Source of the DNA: Dillenia suffruticosa
Taxonomy: Eukaryota > Streptophyta > Magnoliopsida > Dilleniales > Dilleniaceae
Direction: 5' to 3'
NCBI GenBank assembly: GCA_033439265.1
Contig: JAVTVX010000010.1
Coordinates: forward strand, 6,386,001 to 6,450,000
DNA: 64,000 bases
In this document: positions 11,885 through 24,859 of the stretch, one piece after another
Position numbering within the stretch: the stretch's first letter is position 1
Layout: each line of letters begins with the position of its first letter
Program-made: the position numbers and the translations under genes
The notes under the pieces: model-generated
Database searches by the model: none
What the model saw: the letters and a program-made list of their open reading frames with translations, nothing else
Told to the model about the DNA's origin: nothing

Positions 11885-14298
11885 CTAATTGCTAGACTCT
11901 TGTGACCTTCTCCCTGCCACATTTCCTTGATCCTGGTCTGCTTCATCACCAGCAGCTCCATACAAATTCTTGTTACCTGGCAACCCAACTCCAACGGATA
12001 AAAATTCGAAAGAACTTAGATTTGAACCTAAAAGTGCTCAAAAACCTGAAAGTTACCTTCTGCTAAGAGGGCCTTATTGATCTCTAAATCACTGGATGGT
12101 CATTAATATTTTATAAAGTAACAAATGTTTAACCAAAAAAAGCACATCTAGAAAAGAAAAAAAAAAGGTGAAAAGAAAACGGAAAATAACCAATGGAAGA
12201 CCAACCTGAACCCTGCAATGCCTCAGTATGATCTCCACCTCTACCAAACAAAGAAGTAACAGCGCCTTTAATCCTCCCCACAACACCACTCTGTGCATCA
12301 ACATTCCCCTTGCCACTCTCCGTCTCCTCATTGTTGGACCCCAATTGTCTGCTCACCTCCTCCGACTCCGTCACTCTTCCCATCTTCTGTTCTGTCCCCT
12401 CCTTCCGCTTGTGCACTGCATCCGAAATCAGATCAGAAAGTGCCTTATCTTCCTCACTAGGCCTCAGTTTCTCAGCCAAATACTCCTTTTTTGAAACCCC
12501 TCTATCTTGTCCTTTCACCTCACTCTCCTTGCCATAAACTTTCGAAACTGCTGCACTTCCCGCCCCTGCTACCTTCTTGTACAATGGTGTCAGCTTCTCT
12601 GTAACCGTAGAAGCAACTTTTCGACTGTAGTCTGTTACTGATGCTGACTTGCCAGGTTCTGCTTCAGTTCCAGTTTTACTATGCGGTTCTGTTTTGTTGG
12701 AGTCGGTTTTAGTACCATATCCAAGTATGGAAGTTACCATGTTCTTAGCATTTAATGCTTTGTCCGTAATTCCCGAGGTTGCTGAGGAGACTTTCTGGGT
12801 GCAGCTAGGTGGTTGGTTTTCCGGGGAAGTTCGTTGTTTGTCTGCAAATAGCTTCTCTGTTTCCTCGGTCAGAGGCTCTGGAGCAAATTGGTCATGACTA
12901 CCGGTGTAAGGTGGTTGTTTTGGATCTGTTTTAGCTTCCTCGCTCATGTTCATTTTTTCGAGTGAGCTAAGCAAAGGAGTAACTCCTGCTTCTTCACCTC
13001 CTGTGACATGTTCAATGATAAAAATTCCATAGCTCCTATCTAAAATTTGAACTCAATAACACGTTTCAGACTTGTAAAATAAGGACACCAAACACAGACT
13101 AATAGCACCACAAATTCATATGAAATGACAAACTACGTATCGTATGTCATCTCTAAACTACATCTAGAAGTATATAGGTAAGGTTTGTGCAAAAGTTCAA
13201 TGCCTCTTAACAATTCAACCCCACCACCACCACCACCAAACCCGACCCCCAACCCCCCCCCCCCAAAACAAAAAAAAAGGTCCAAACCATAAATTTTGTT
13301 CATAAATCATATGGTAAAACAACATGTGGAACTAGGCTACTACTTTCAAGTGTCTATGATCTTACCTGCACTTGTTGGATCAGTCACTTTGGTCTGGTAA
13401 TTCCCAGGATCAGAAATTTGATTATCATCTTTTGGTCCATGATCGTCCAATGGATATGTTTGTGTCCCTAGACTGTCCCTTATCTTCCTTGAAATTGAAT
13501 TTCCTTCATGTTCCGGTGCTACCCTTCTAGTTGGCTCAATGATATTACCCTGAAAATTCGCACTAGCAACTCCTTCAGGCACATCCGTGGCTTTTAGACC
13601 CTGCTCCAAATCTGTCGATGCCGTCGGTGCACCAAAACTTTCTCTCGGAGGCCCCACATTTCCCTTGTGCCCTGTTTCAAGGCCTGCTACGTACAACAAC
13701 ACTAAACAGATTTATAATGTTTTGGGGAATTGTCACGAGTCTTTTTTGTAAATTAACTTTACGGTAAGGGTAATAATATTCATTAATCATTTGAAGTGTC
13801 GACTTGGGTTATTTTCCACATTAATTTTTCTGTACCAATAGTATAATATTACTTGTCTAATTAAGAAAAGGATTTAGAGCACGGTACTTGGTCTTGCTGG
13901 GTCATGAACCGGTGGATCCGCAAGCATATCGTCATCATCGTCCTCATCATCTTCTTCATCATCCAAATCATAATCATCAGGAACTTCGTCACGATTATAG
14001 TGTTCATCATCACGATCACGATCATACCCATGGTAACCGTGGCCATGCTTTTTGATGGTGTCCTTAATTTTCCTAGCCTTTGCCTTCACTTTCTTCAGTA
14101 CCGATGGCTTCTCCTGATGATGCACATTTTCACCTTCAATCGCTGCACACATTAGTCCAAATGTCACAAGCAATGGAAATTTTGGGACAAGTTAACTTGC
14201 AATTTGCTAATCGGGTTACCCGAGGGAAGTCCTGCACGTGCAAGATGAGGATCATCATCAAAGGTATGAACTTGGGGTTGACCGGTTTGAGCATCCAT
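11885..14298 (-). CDS. LTI65-like: LTI65/RD29B/CAP160-type stress protein
   Basis: Five exons join in frame: 14298-14220, 14142-13888, 13683-13366, 13000-12206, 11976-11885, all with GT-AG introns. The product is 512 aa. Residues 1-26 start MDAQTGQPQVHTFDDD. Exon 2 has a basic segment (EKPSVLKKVKAKARKIKDTI), a His/Gly patch and a run of acidic residues, the typical N-terminus of LTI65/RD29 proteins. Exon 3 carries NYQTKVTDPT, the CAP160 repeat. Exon 4 opens with GGEEAGVTPLL and later has VTEKLTPLYKKV and KEYLAEKLRPSEEDKALS, the family's C-terminal signature. Exon 5 ends RRSQESSN. The protein is hydrophilic, with no signal peptide or membrane segment, and is expected to be a disordered, soluble dehydration/cold protectant. 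In Arabidopsis this family is induced by ABA, drought, salt and cold. The ABRE upstream fits that. No stop or frameshift was seen; the gene looks intact. Confidence 0.9.
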
Positions 14299-14380
14299 TG
14301 CCTCCTTGAACTGGTTTTCACTTCAAAAACACGACCAATATGGATATTCTTACGCATACGGAATAGATGAAGATTGGAAG

Positions 14381-14386
14381 TTTATA
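14381..14386 (-). promoter_or_regulatory. TATA box of the LTI65-like gene
   Basis: TATAAA on the minus strand, about 83 bp upstream of the ATG at 14298, followed by a pyrimidine-poor leader. Spacing is normal for a plant TATA box with a short 5' UTR. Confidence 0.5.
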
Positions 14387-14533
14387 CATAGAAAGAGAGA
14401 GGGAAGTGAAACTGCTATAGGTTGCATGTCTGTGTGCCACGATGGCCCTGAAGTGGCCGATTTCTAAACAGCGCACGTATTAGGAAGAGCAAACGCGTCA
14501 AAATCCGATACAGACCAAAAGTATAATGCTATA

Positions 14534-14541
14534 CACGTGGC
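14534..14541 (-). promoter_or_regulatory. ABA-responsive element (ABRE)
   Basis: The minus strand reads GCCACGTG, the G-box/ABRE bound by AREB/ABF bZIP factors, about 240 bp upstream of the start codon. A second ACGT core sits at 14475-14478. Both lie within 250 bp of the LTI65-like ATG, as in known RD29B-type promoters. No clear CCGAC dehydration-responsive element was seen nearby. Confidence 0.55.
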
Positions 14542-15469
14542 TCTTTTAAGTTTGGACTGAGCAGGAATTTGTTGCTGTTATGAAGCCAAGCAGGCCTGTT
14601 TGCACAACGCACGAAGTGTGACTCGCGGCTCATGCTTTAATTATTGGATAGATGGGTTTGGACTAATTTGGACTTCCACGGACAGGGGAACGCGTGTTGG
14701 CTCACAAGGCCCCAGGCATACCTATCCTTTGAACTGAGCTGTGCACACCGGTCACAGGAGTTGTATGGCCTCCTCCTTTCTTCAAATGAGTCGGTGACCA
14801 CTAATTTGAGTTATAGGAAAAAAAAATTTTAAAAAGATTCGAGAATTCTATAATATTTAAATCAGATTAATTGAATAAATTTTAAATAGTGATAAATAAG
14901 CTACTTATATACTAATAACCTTATTAAATATATAAATAACTCGTTGAATTAGTACAATATGTTCAAATTCTCTAGTTTTGATATAATTAATGAGAATTAA
15001 TGAATCAACTTCTTACATCTTATACCTTTCTTTTGCTATTATTAAGTCAAAAGATCATATAAATTTACAATAAATAAATTAAGAGAGGAAAGAGAATTCT
15101 TAAAAATGAAAATTTTAAAAAAAATGAAAAGCGATGAGTTATGGATGAGTATAAAGAAATTAATATGTTTTTTTAACTTTTATAATTTGATTCAGGCATT
15201 TAAATCTCCATTGTACTCTTATTTATTTATTTATTTATTAAAATAGGATGAATTGAATTACTATAAGAAGAGGCTATCTTTATTCATAATTATAGATTTT
15301 TAAACGGTAAAGTTTCACTAATTTTAAATGGCTAATGATGAGTCTCGACGCGGAGAAAACCGTCGACAGCTAACGTTTCATTATCTGAACGGTTTCTTCA
15401 ATCCCGCCAACAGGATGGTATTTTCTTTCAAACCCTCTTCTCCAAACCGAAAGCTACCGGTTCGCTGTC
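14542..15469. other. Intergenic region between divergent genes
   Basis: This separates the minus-strand LTI65-like gene from the plus-strand SHOC1 copy. The part up to about 14800 is moderately GC-rich. 14820-15310 is AT-rich and carries no recognisable gene. The last 130 bp is probably the promoter and leader region of the SHOC1 copy. Confidence 0.4.
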
Positions 15470-15670
15470 ATGCGTACTCGATTTCTCGCCATTGATTACT
15501 TCTCTCCTCCCATCCAAACCCTAGAATTCCTCTGATTCCCTCTCCGTCGTCTCTATCCTCCCAATCTTCACTCTCAAGACGAAATCGAGCATCAATTGCA
15601 GCTTTGCTTTAGCAACTTCTCTCTATTCGACTCTCCGTCTTTGAACCACCCTAGACTCTCGTTTGATGTT

Positions 15671-15676
<6 letters not shown>

Positions 15677-15702
<26 letters not shown>
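15677..15702 (+). repeat. (CT)n microsatellite in exon 1 of the SHOC1 copy
   Basis: A run of about 12 CT units encodes alternating Ser-Leu in the SHOC1 frame. It is prone to length change, and so a possible frameshift hotspot, although the frame is still open across it here. Confidence 0.7.
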
Positions 15703-15710
<8 letters not shown>

Positions 15711-15817
15711 GCTTTCTCTCCGATTTCCTTCCTCAACGTGTCGATGTTGATTTTACTGATTCGCTGATTCTTCACGAGGGTTTCAGTGATGGAGGTGTCG
15801 AGGTGAGGTGTCTGGAG

Positions 15818-18700
15818 GTAAGTCGTTCTGTTTCGTCAATAGTGTGTTTGAATTTGTGAAATTTCGATTAAATTTGGTTGAATACTTGATTGTCAAAGTG
15901 TATTTGTTCTTGTTTTCGGTAATTTCGGATTTTTAGGTTTTAGATGCTGAAATTACTTCCCCCGTGCCGCATAATGTCATTTGCAAGGGTTTTTAATGTT
16001 AGAAAACGGGCATCGCGTGGTCCATAAGGGTTTGACCCGCCTCAAATGGTTTGAATTCAAAATAAGGAGGGAGATGGTAGTTTTCCCAGAGCAAAGCTAA
16101 CTTTGAATCTCCCGCCCCATCTGAATTAAAAATTAATGAACTTTGAGAAAAAGTTGAAATTCATAGATGTAAAAAATATATATATCATTCCCGTTTTGAA
16201 TTTGAGAATTCAAAAAATGAGACATTAGTTGATCATTCTATAATGATTACACTACAATTATAGGCATTTGAATCGTGGAAATTGAACTGCTTCATTTGTG
16301 ATAGCATCCGGACCATTTTTATATCAACCCATTATAAAAAAGGTTAGTAATTCAATTTTAAAAGATTTTGAAAATCATGATTGTATTTTATGTATGAAAA
16401 TACATGAAACCAAATTTAAATTTTAATATTGGTATTAGAGCAATGCATATGTTGTTTTCCTTTTTTTATGTTGGAAAATGATATAAACATGTATGCAAAC
16501 GTTAACTTTGAAAAACAACCACAACGCATGAATTTATATGGGTTGCTAATGGTGACTTTTATTATAGTTGACGAAATAATCTCACATTTTAATAGTTGTA
16601 TTTTTATATCATGAGAAACGATTTTGTGTGATATTATACTCGTATGTTTGGTATTTTGGGAGATATTCACAACCCTAAATGAAAACTAAAGTGCTCATAT
16701 CTTTCTGTATAATGTGTTTCGTGGTATGATTTTTATACAATTAGATTCCTTATGGAAAACGCTTGTCAACCATATAAAAAAATGAAAAATGGTTAAGAAA
16801 TGTGGAAAATATGAGTGTTTGAAGTTAGGATCGAATTTAAGAGAAATTCTAAAATTTAGAAGAAGATAAACAATAGTTGAAATATTTTTTCACTCTTTGC
16901 TGTATGTGAGTAAGATTCAAACCATCGGCCTTAGGTGTCTGATCGGAGAACAAAGACCATCATTGGATTGGAAAATATAAAAAATGGGGGTAGCCAAAAT
17001 TTCATTGTTAGAAACTGTCGGGGTGTGGGCATGTGAACTATGCTTCACCATTCAAAACAAGACAGCCCATATGTGGCGGCACATGGGGGTATGTGAAGGA
17101 TCCGATCTGGATGAAATCTTTTGGAAATATTTTTTATTTTACTGTTGATTTTTTTATAATTTATAATTTATTTTTAGAATTGAAAAATAATTTTTATTGA
17201 TTTTTAAAGTCATAAATTGTTTAATTTCCAAAAAATTTGATTTCACTCTGAAAAATTCTGAAACCTTTTGTATCAGCTAAGACAATTATTTTCTTATTAT
17301 TGGCTAACTGACTAAAAATATTTTACACCTTTTTGATTTTATGTTCATTTATTTATGAATGAAAAATTAATTTTTTTGACATAAAACAAATTAAAAATTA
17401 GAATATTTATTGAAATTGGTGTTTTTAAATTTTTGTATCATGTTATGGTTGGTTACGTATTCAATCTAATATTTATTTCCACTTTTTAAAATATAACGAG
17501 CGTCGAACGCTCTCTTAACATTCTCCAGGTGAGAGCTACAAATTTGAGAACTACAGAAAATTTGACAAGGTTAAATATAATAATGAATAATAAGATGGAC
17601 CCTATGCATATGTTGTCTCATCTTTTGAAGATTATGAAAGAAAAACATTTGGAACTTATTATTTAGGTTATCAGTTTGCAAATGCTGAATCGGTGATTAA
17701 TGTGATCAGAAACATTTTGATTTAAGTACCACATTAATTAAAATGTGGAGGGCAAAGAGCATAGAAATCAAGATGAAGATATTATTATTCCTTAGGATAA
17801 ACGGTTTCAATCCACATCTATAAGGAGGTTCACTCCTACCGATAGACTTTTAGTTGGAATGATCAATATATTATCTTGCATATATATGCCTTAAGGACAA
17901 ATATTTTCATTTGCATTATTTTCTATGAAAGATAACTAATTATGTACCATAATTATGTCTTATGGAAACTTGTAAGCATGAGATGTAAAGTTTTTATTTT
18001 TAAATATGAATGGAGAATGTTTATGAATATATGATTTTAATATTCTGGTAGAAATACATGCTTGTATAATTATGTATGCATGTGAAAAGATGTGTTCTTA
18101 TGTCCATAGTAGTCAAAAGTGTGCTGAAGCATGCTTAAAGCGCTAAGCGCAGCTTTTGGGCTTTTTTGGTGTGAAGCTCAGCACATACGGGGAAGTGCAA
18201 TTGCAGCGTATTGAAGCGGCAAGAAGCACATAAAGTGCAAAGCGAGGATAAGTGTAGGATTTATCAAATGGATAAAGGGCATAATTTTCTTTACCAGTGT
18301 GATAATTATGATGCTGGCCCTAAGCATAGACAAGTGCCGAGTATCAAATAATAGGATTGCCTCTTCGCAGAGGGGGTGAATGTCAGGTCATCTCTACCCA
18401 GTTCAGGCTAATTTGTCTATATTAAATCTCATTTCCCTCTTTTTTTGGAAGTTTATTTTCAGATAATTCTCTGTGCAGAATATATCATGTCTAAGTCTAA
18501 GGTTCTTAATCTAGTTCATTGGAAGCCCATTTTGAGAAAGTTGATGCTTTGGTTTTCATTGTGCAACATCACTGTATTTGTTTCCTTCTAATTTAGCGAC
18601 TGAGGCCATCATTTTGGGTCTCTTTGCACCTTTCAGTTGGAATTTGGGGGAGCCTCAAGGTCACAATCCCATGCCTTCTTTCTGATTTTTTGAAACTGTA
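15818..18700 (+). other. Long first intron of the SHOC1 copy
   Basis: This lies between a good GTAAGT donor and the next recognisable coding block. It is AT-rich with no supported gene. A segment at about 18115-18250 (repeated AGCGC and GAAGC words) looks like a small decayed repeat, but no ends or target duplications were found. Confidence 0.45.
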
Positions 18701-21700
18701 CATTTTAAAGTGTGGTTCATAATGGATTGCGCATTCTTCAGGAGGTGCTCCAGACTGGGTTCACATGCCAGGATATTGATGAAGTTCAAAAATTGGTTTT
18801 TACAGTTGACAACATCAGTTCTGAGTTTAATGTAGAGCAAAAAGCTAATATGTTGGAAGCTTTTGGCCGGACCCAATTCACCTCAATCAAAGCACATTTC
18901 TAGTCCTAGAAGTAGATGAGATTTGTTTAGTAACTTCCACAAACTTCTGTCCAAATGATGAACTGGCTACACTTTCTTCACAGTATAGAACCTTAATGGA
19001 CTTCAGGAATCAACAGGGTTCTAGACAGCGAGAAACTTTTCAGTTCTATAAACATTGATATTCAACATTATTTTTCAGAACATTTCCTGTCAATCCAACC
19101 GCTTGAAGTGTGGTTGGTTTGCCAACAAGATTTTTGGGCAAGGGATCTTATCAGCACTTTGGAAGTATCACTTTTACATGGACAGGATGTTAGTTCTCCC
19201 TTGTTGTTGGGCCCAGTTCCTTGTCAGGAATTCCAAATTCTTGATTTGGACATCTCTCCTTTCCAAGCCTTTTCTGACTTACAAATCACTTCGGAATTGG
19301 AAACATGCAGTCAAATTTCTTGGGAAGAGATGAATTTCAGGAACTTCAATGAATTAATACTTGGTCACAAGCTAGCATTAGTGGATGACACATTCAAAGC
19401 TTTCCCTGCACCTTTGCTTGATGATTGTGAGCAGATAACATCACTGTTTGTTATTGTCAAGGATGTTCTATCCCTATTAGAGCTACAATCTCCATCATCT
19501 TCTGACAACATATATCTGGATTGGCATCTTCTTGAAGAGAATAACTATAACTATGATGGGTTTTCTACTCATCTGAATCTGTTGGAAACAATACACACTT
19601 GTAGTCTGGTGCACCTGAAATCAATCGACGCAATATTTATCGTTCTTGTTGTTGTTTTCTATGGGGACTCTTGCAGTGGGCCAAAATCAGAAGGAGGAAA
19701 GGAATCACTAACTATAACTCCTGGAGGCCTATTCTTCAGTGGGAATTTAAATGGTGCCCCCTTGGGCAATCTGTCAGGTGATGGTTATCAAAACCCAGGA
19801 AAGAGAGATGCTTTGCCTCAACATAATGCGAGAAAGGCTATTGGATTACATGAATCTTCACAGTTTGATGACCTTTATTATTTTCAAAATTCTCGAGAGG
19901 CTGCTATCCTGTCCAACAAGTCAGCTACATGCTGGGATATCAAGTTGCATCGAATTAAGTTGTCAAATAATATCTTGGCGCTAACTGAGAACCTTAACAG
20001 GTGCTATTCAGACATTATGAAGAATAATGAGGATCTGAAAAGAGCTTCTTACTCAAATGCAGCCGAGAATGAAAGCAAATTGCAAAATCAGAAGCTGGTA
20101 GACTGCCTAAAAAACAGAAAAAAATGGAATTCGTTCAGTCTATGGTGATAAAAACAGTAACATTCTTGTCACATTTTGTGCGATCCAAAAGAAGGCTTGG
20201 CACTTTTGTTTCTATTGCATTGACGCAACCCACCTATACTTGGATAAGCTATATGAAAATACTGACTTCTTGAATTCTACAATAGTGGATGTTTGGTCCA
20301 TGATTGCAGATGCACATTCTGAGGTTGAAAAAGTAATGACTGGGAGTCATCCTTCACTGTCTGTTATACAGGAAATTTTGTGCCTCAACAGATGTCAAAG
20401 TAATTCAAAAATATTAATTGTTGCTGAAAAAGCTTTTTGGGGGTGCGGTTCGGAAGTTGTCGGCTTCGATGAAGATTCCATTGAATGAGCTGCAATCAGA
20501 ATCATTCTGTAGTGCAGAGACCATGAAAGATCTGTCACTTTCCTTGTTGCATTCTGATTGCTTATTAGTTTCCCACAAGTACTTCATCTGTTATGTGAAA
20601 TTTTCAAAGATGATACATGATTTCATTTTAAGGAAGGATGTAGAGATCTCTAGAAAAATCATGTTTATTCCCTGATTTCCAAAACAGTCTGTCATACTTC
20701 ATTCAGGCAGGTTTCTTCATCATTTCCTTTTAATAAATTTCGCACCATATTGGAATATGGAGGTTCCTGTGGCTTCTCCAGAGTATCAAATTTCAGGCCT
20801 GTGACAGGTGGATTGCCTCAACTTCACTTTGTGAAGGTGGAACAGGAGGATGGCAGTGTTCCCAAAAATCTTTGCGTAGGTGTTGACAACCCTTTGAATC
20901 ATGTATTAACTATATCAGGTCTCTTTCTTTGTGTGGTTGCATGTCCTTACTTAACTCGAATCTCTGGCTGATAATTTACATCAGTTCTTTTGATGATTTC
21001 GACTCTTTTGGTGCAAGCATCACAAACATGTGTGCTTATTCTGTTTGCATTTTTATCCATGATGCGTGGCAGTAGATCTAGCTATTTTATGTGCAGATAA
21101 ATAAGAAATACCAGTTAGAACTTTTGGCAATATGGCATGTAGTTAAATTCAAAAATTCATTTCTACTGGGTCCAAATGTGTTGAGTTCAATATGCTTTCT
21201 ACTTCCTTTTACGGGTTGTGGAATTTTAACCTGGGCATTGCATTTCCTTTACCATATATTCAGCATAGCATTTGGAGTTCAACTTCGAGAATGCTTAGTC
21301 AACTTAAGTCTAGAGCTGGATAATCTCGTGTTTTCTATGTTTTAGGCTGTATGCTGCCATTTCAGAAGTCTATATTACGAATCAGTGCTAGGGATGTGTG
21401 GTAGGAGAGAAACAATGTGAAATATTAATCCTCCCAAAATTTCACCCCTTTTTGTGTTTCCAATCCCCCTCCCCCTAAACTTTAGGTAGGGAACCATTTA
21501 TCCCTAAAGCGGGGTAAATATAACCATAGTGGGGGGTAGGGTAAAGGGAGAGGAAAAATAAAAAACTATGAAACGTGGAAAGCTTATGTTTCTCCACTCT
21601 CTCTTTCTCTCTCTAAAAAAGGGCAAGTAGAATATTCTTAGAGAAAAATTTGTAAAATAAGAATAATTTTTAAAGGAGTAAATTTTATTACCTAATTGTT

Positions 21701-24052
21701 ACTATTCTACCACACCTATCCTAAATTGTAATGTACAAGCTATGCAAGAGCATCCTACAGTTACTAATTGAATATCTAGTATTTCAAAAATATGATTATT
21801 ATCTTTGTTAAGATTTCAGTTGACTAGAGAGATTTTGTAACTTGGATCCTCATCACTTCTTTAATGATGACTCTTGTTAATGATATCTTTGTTAGATGCT
21901 CATTCTTGATGAGATTGTTCTCCATTATGTATTTGTGGAAAGTGTATATTGCTTTTCCGACATCGATTATACCTAAGGGAGGAAAGCATGATACTCTGCT
22001 TGACTTTAGCGAACTAAATGACCCCTTGCTGGAAATTCTGATCTGGGTAGCTCTCGAGGGAAGGCATTGCTTCAGGGATTGAACATATATCAGGGTTTTC
22101 TTCAGTGCCTTGTCCAGATCCATGTGTGCCTTGTGCTTCTGAATCTGAAGAACTTCGGCCAAGAAAACTATCTATTGCTGATACAGTCATTATTGTCAAT
22201 ACTAGAAACTTCTATATGGATTCAAGAATATCGTGAAGATGCCAAAAGATCCTGGCATTGGAAAAAGGAGCACAGGTTGTGGAACGTGATTTGAACCTGC
22301 CTGTTGATGTTAGCATAATGCTGCAACTTGTTTAGCATGGTATAATTGCAAAAAAGTTGGACTGAAGGCAAGTGCTTCAAATGAAGCCTTTTCATGCATA
22401 CCTCTATGCATGGAGGATGTTGCCACAAAGTGCTGAGTTGTAGCTTCAGCAACTGATTTCTGGTAATTCTCCTTTTTTATTCTCAATAATTTTTTTAAAA
22501 TTTTTTTTACTTTTTCCTTCTTATGTATAAACAAAGTAAGTTGTTTTCCATTCTATTAAGTCTTCTGTGGTGCATTCAAGTTGGAGCATTTTCACTATAG
22601 CATAAATGATCTGTCATTTACTGTTGGGTTGCTAGTACTTTTACTTCTGGAACTTTGGTCTAATTGTTTAGGCAAGCATGCTTCATTAATGCTTGAGTGT
22701 CTGGTTTGCATACACATATAGAACATCAGGTTGTGACTATAAATTACTTAATTTGAAGGTAAAACCCAGTTACAACTAAATCTTGGGTGGTTTTAATAAT
22801 GTTTGATAGTCATTGAATCCATGAAAGTTGTAGTAATTAGTCAGGTTTGAATGATTTTGGTACATGGAAGGAACTCTTCACCAGGTTCAGTGGACCCTGT
22901 TATTCCTTTGTTTGCTATTCGTCACTAATTATGCTTATCATATGAGTTCTTTTCTTCAACAACAACTCTAAATCATGAACTCTTCTAATCAGGTCTTTGA
23001 AAGAGAGAGCAGCTTCTTTGCTGTCATAATGGAATCTTCTGATTGACTGTATGCTGCAGCTGCTACACGTGTAATTGGTTTACAATTCTTCTGCTTCTAT
23101 TCATCTGAGTTCACTGAAGAAAATATCCTGAAGTGCATTAGTTATACTTCAAAGCTAACTAGAGGTGTATATCCTAGAATGCCAGAATCAGAAACACTTG
23201 CATAATTGTTCCTCACTAAATTCCCTTCAATTAATCCTCTTTCAGCTCATGCAATATTGTCTTCTGGATGTCTGTTAGTTGAATTCTTTAAATGTTCTTA
23301 TGAGCTCACGATTGGTAAATATCTTGCTCAGGAGGAAAGTGTGAGCTTGTTAAGTGCTCTGTGTAGGTATGGGGAGTAGGAAGGATCTAAGTCTGGAATG
23401 ACTGATTGCTCCTCAACACTTTCACCTGTGTTAGGCTCAGAAAAAGTGTCCTGATATAAATAATTCTGGGAGAAAGAAACAAAGATATGCCATCAGTCCT
23501 GATAAAGGTGATGTATCCATGGATCACCTATTTCCCATGGAGCCATTTTATCAATGTGCATATGATGACCTGAATTCCAAAAGAGTATCCAAGTCTTATG
23601 GCTCTTGCCTCCTAAAAAGTACTCAGATTTGAGGTGAGATTCAGCAGGAAAATCAGTCTCTCAGTTATGAATTATTTGTTCAAGAGCAGGAGTTGAACAT
23701 GGTAGTGAAGAACATTTTGGACTGGGATGACATTAACTCTGAGAACGTGCCTGTAAACTTTGTAGGTGAAGCTATTGTCTTAACTGGTGGCTCCTTGGTA
23801 CAGGAAGATGGTCATTTCTCTTCTACAAAACCTTGAGAAAAAAGGGGACCACCTGAACCACATACCGAAGCTATTTGAAGACTGTCATTTGGGAAAAGCA
23901 CTTGTCCTTCTTTTACCATGACTTCTAAGATAAACAATGACTCAAATATCTGGATATCCAATAAAGATCTGAAGAACAGCTGGGAGGAAATTGATGAACT
24001 TACTGATGCAAATCGTGGCACTGAAAAACTGGTTCTTAAACAAGGGGAAAAG

Positions 24053-24240
24053 ACCAACACATGTTGGCATAGGTGGGAGGAGCACTTTCGTCTCTTAACC
24101 AGGTCGGGAGTTCGACTCCCCTTAGGTACGGAGAAAATATTGTTGGGAAAGGACCCCCTCAATTGAGGCATGACAGACTCCTCGATCCGATTAGTAGGGG
24201 CGAAGTTCCAGATACCGGGCGGTCAAGGTACCAAAAAAAA
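24053..24240 (+). mobile_element. tRNA-derived SINE inserted in a SHOC1 exon
   Basis: This is an insertion of about 188 bp with a pol III promoter. An A-box-like TGGCATAGGTGG lies at 24065-24076 and a B-box-like AGTTCGACTCC at 24109-24119, spaced as in a tRNA gene. The 3' end is an A run. A perfect 15-bp direct repeat, AAACAAGGGGAAAAG, flanks it (24038-24052 and 24241-24255), the hallmark of LINE-mediated target-primed insertion. It interrupts the SHOC1 reading frame. Family name is not assigned. Confidence 0.88.
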
Positions 24241-24859
24241 AAACAAGGGGAAAAGCAGTTAGCGGAGAAATTGATGCCCGAATTCTTGGGAGAATTTGTG
24301 ACTTGCAATCCGAAGATAAGTCCATATCCCAGTTTGGTAGAACGCCACTTTCAAGGGCCATCCAATAAGCTCAAGTTCAAGAAGGAGCATCATGGACAAA
24401 GGAGTTTCTTAACAGAGTGAGAGAAAAGAGCAAGTTACTTCATCAATCCCTTCCACATGACACATATCCCCGATATTCTGGGTGTTCAGCCAGAAAATAT
24501 AATGTTTCCAGGAGAGAGAGTCCATCAATTCTTGAACTCTACAAGTATCAAGGGTGCTGTTGGTCTAAGAAAAAGAATGATCAAAAGGGACAGAAGCTGA
24601 ATGCTCAGTCAGCTAGATCATACAAAAGCAAGAATGCCTCAACATCTCTGCTTCCAACATGGACTCCTATTGATTAAAGAGCAAGACAGGTATGTGTGAT
24701 ACATAGCAATAGTCAATTATAGTATTACAAGTACTTAATGTTATTTAATATTGACTGCAGACATTATCTTTCACATCTAATGGGAATGGAAGCCAATCTA
24801 AGGTGGTCTGGAATGAAGGAAATACTGGCAGTTTGAAGAGGTTCCAGAATGGATCATGA

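Larger units (their letters stand above)
15470..24859 (+). pseudogene. SHOC1: SHOC1 (shortage in chiasmata 1) pseudogene
   Basis: The translation follows plant SHOC1, an XPF-like scaffold of the ZMM pathway that works with PTD (the Zip2-Spo16 equivalent) in class I meiotic crossovers. Exon 1 begins MRTRFLAIDYFSPP and ends at a GAG/GTAAGT donor after 15817. Other recognisable blocks are 18715-18900; 19100-20150 (EFQILDLDIS, EEMNFRNFNEL, DNIYLDWHLLEE); 20170-20680 (GSHPSLSVIQEIL, VAEKAFW); 20745-20920 (EYGG, LHFVKVE); 21920-22440 (TVIIVNTR, VVERDLNLPVDV); 23000-24690 (YPRMPESETL, LSALCRYGE, SPSILELYKYQG, PTWTPID); and the last exon 24761-24859 (TLSFTSNGNGSQSK). Defects include TGA at 15533, 23044; TAA at 23203, 24675; TAG at 23377; frameshifts near 20120 and 20445; and a SINE in the exon at 24053. 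Splice sites and a 346-codon open stretch (19108-20148) survive, so loss of function may be fairly recent. Confidence 0.87.

Noticed and set aside
12228..12897. Plus-strand ORFs opposite the LTI65-like gene
   Set aside because: Shadows of exon 4, which has clear family motifs and matching splice sites on the minus strand.
18115..18250. SINE or MITE in SHOC1 intron 1 with AGCGC/GAAGC words
   Set aside because: No boundaries, promoter boxes or target duplications could be defined.
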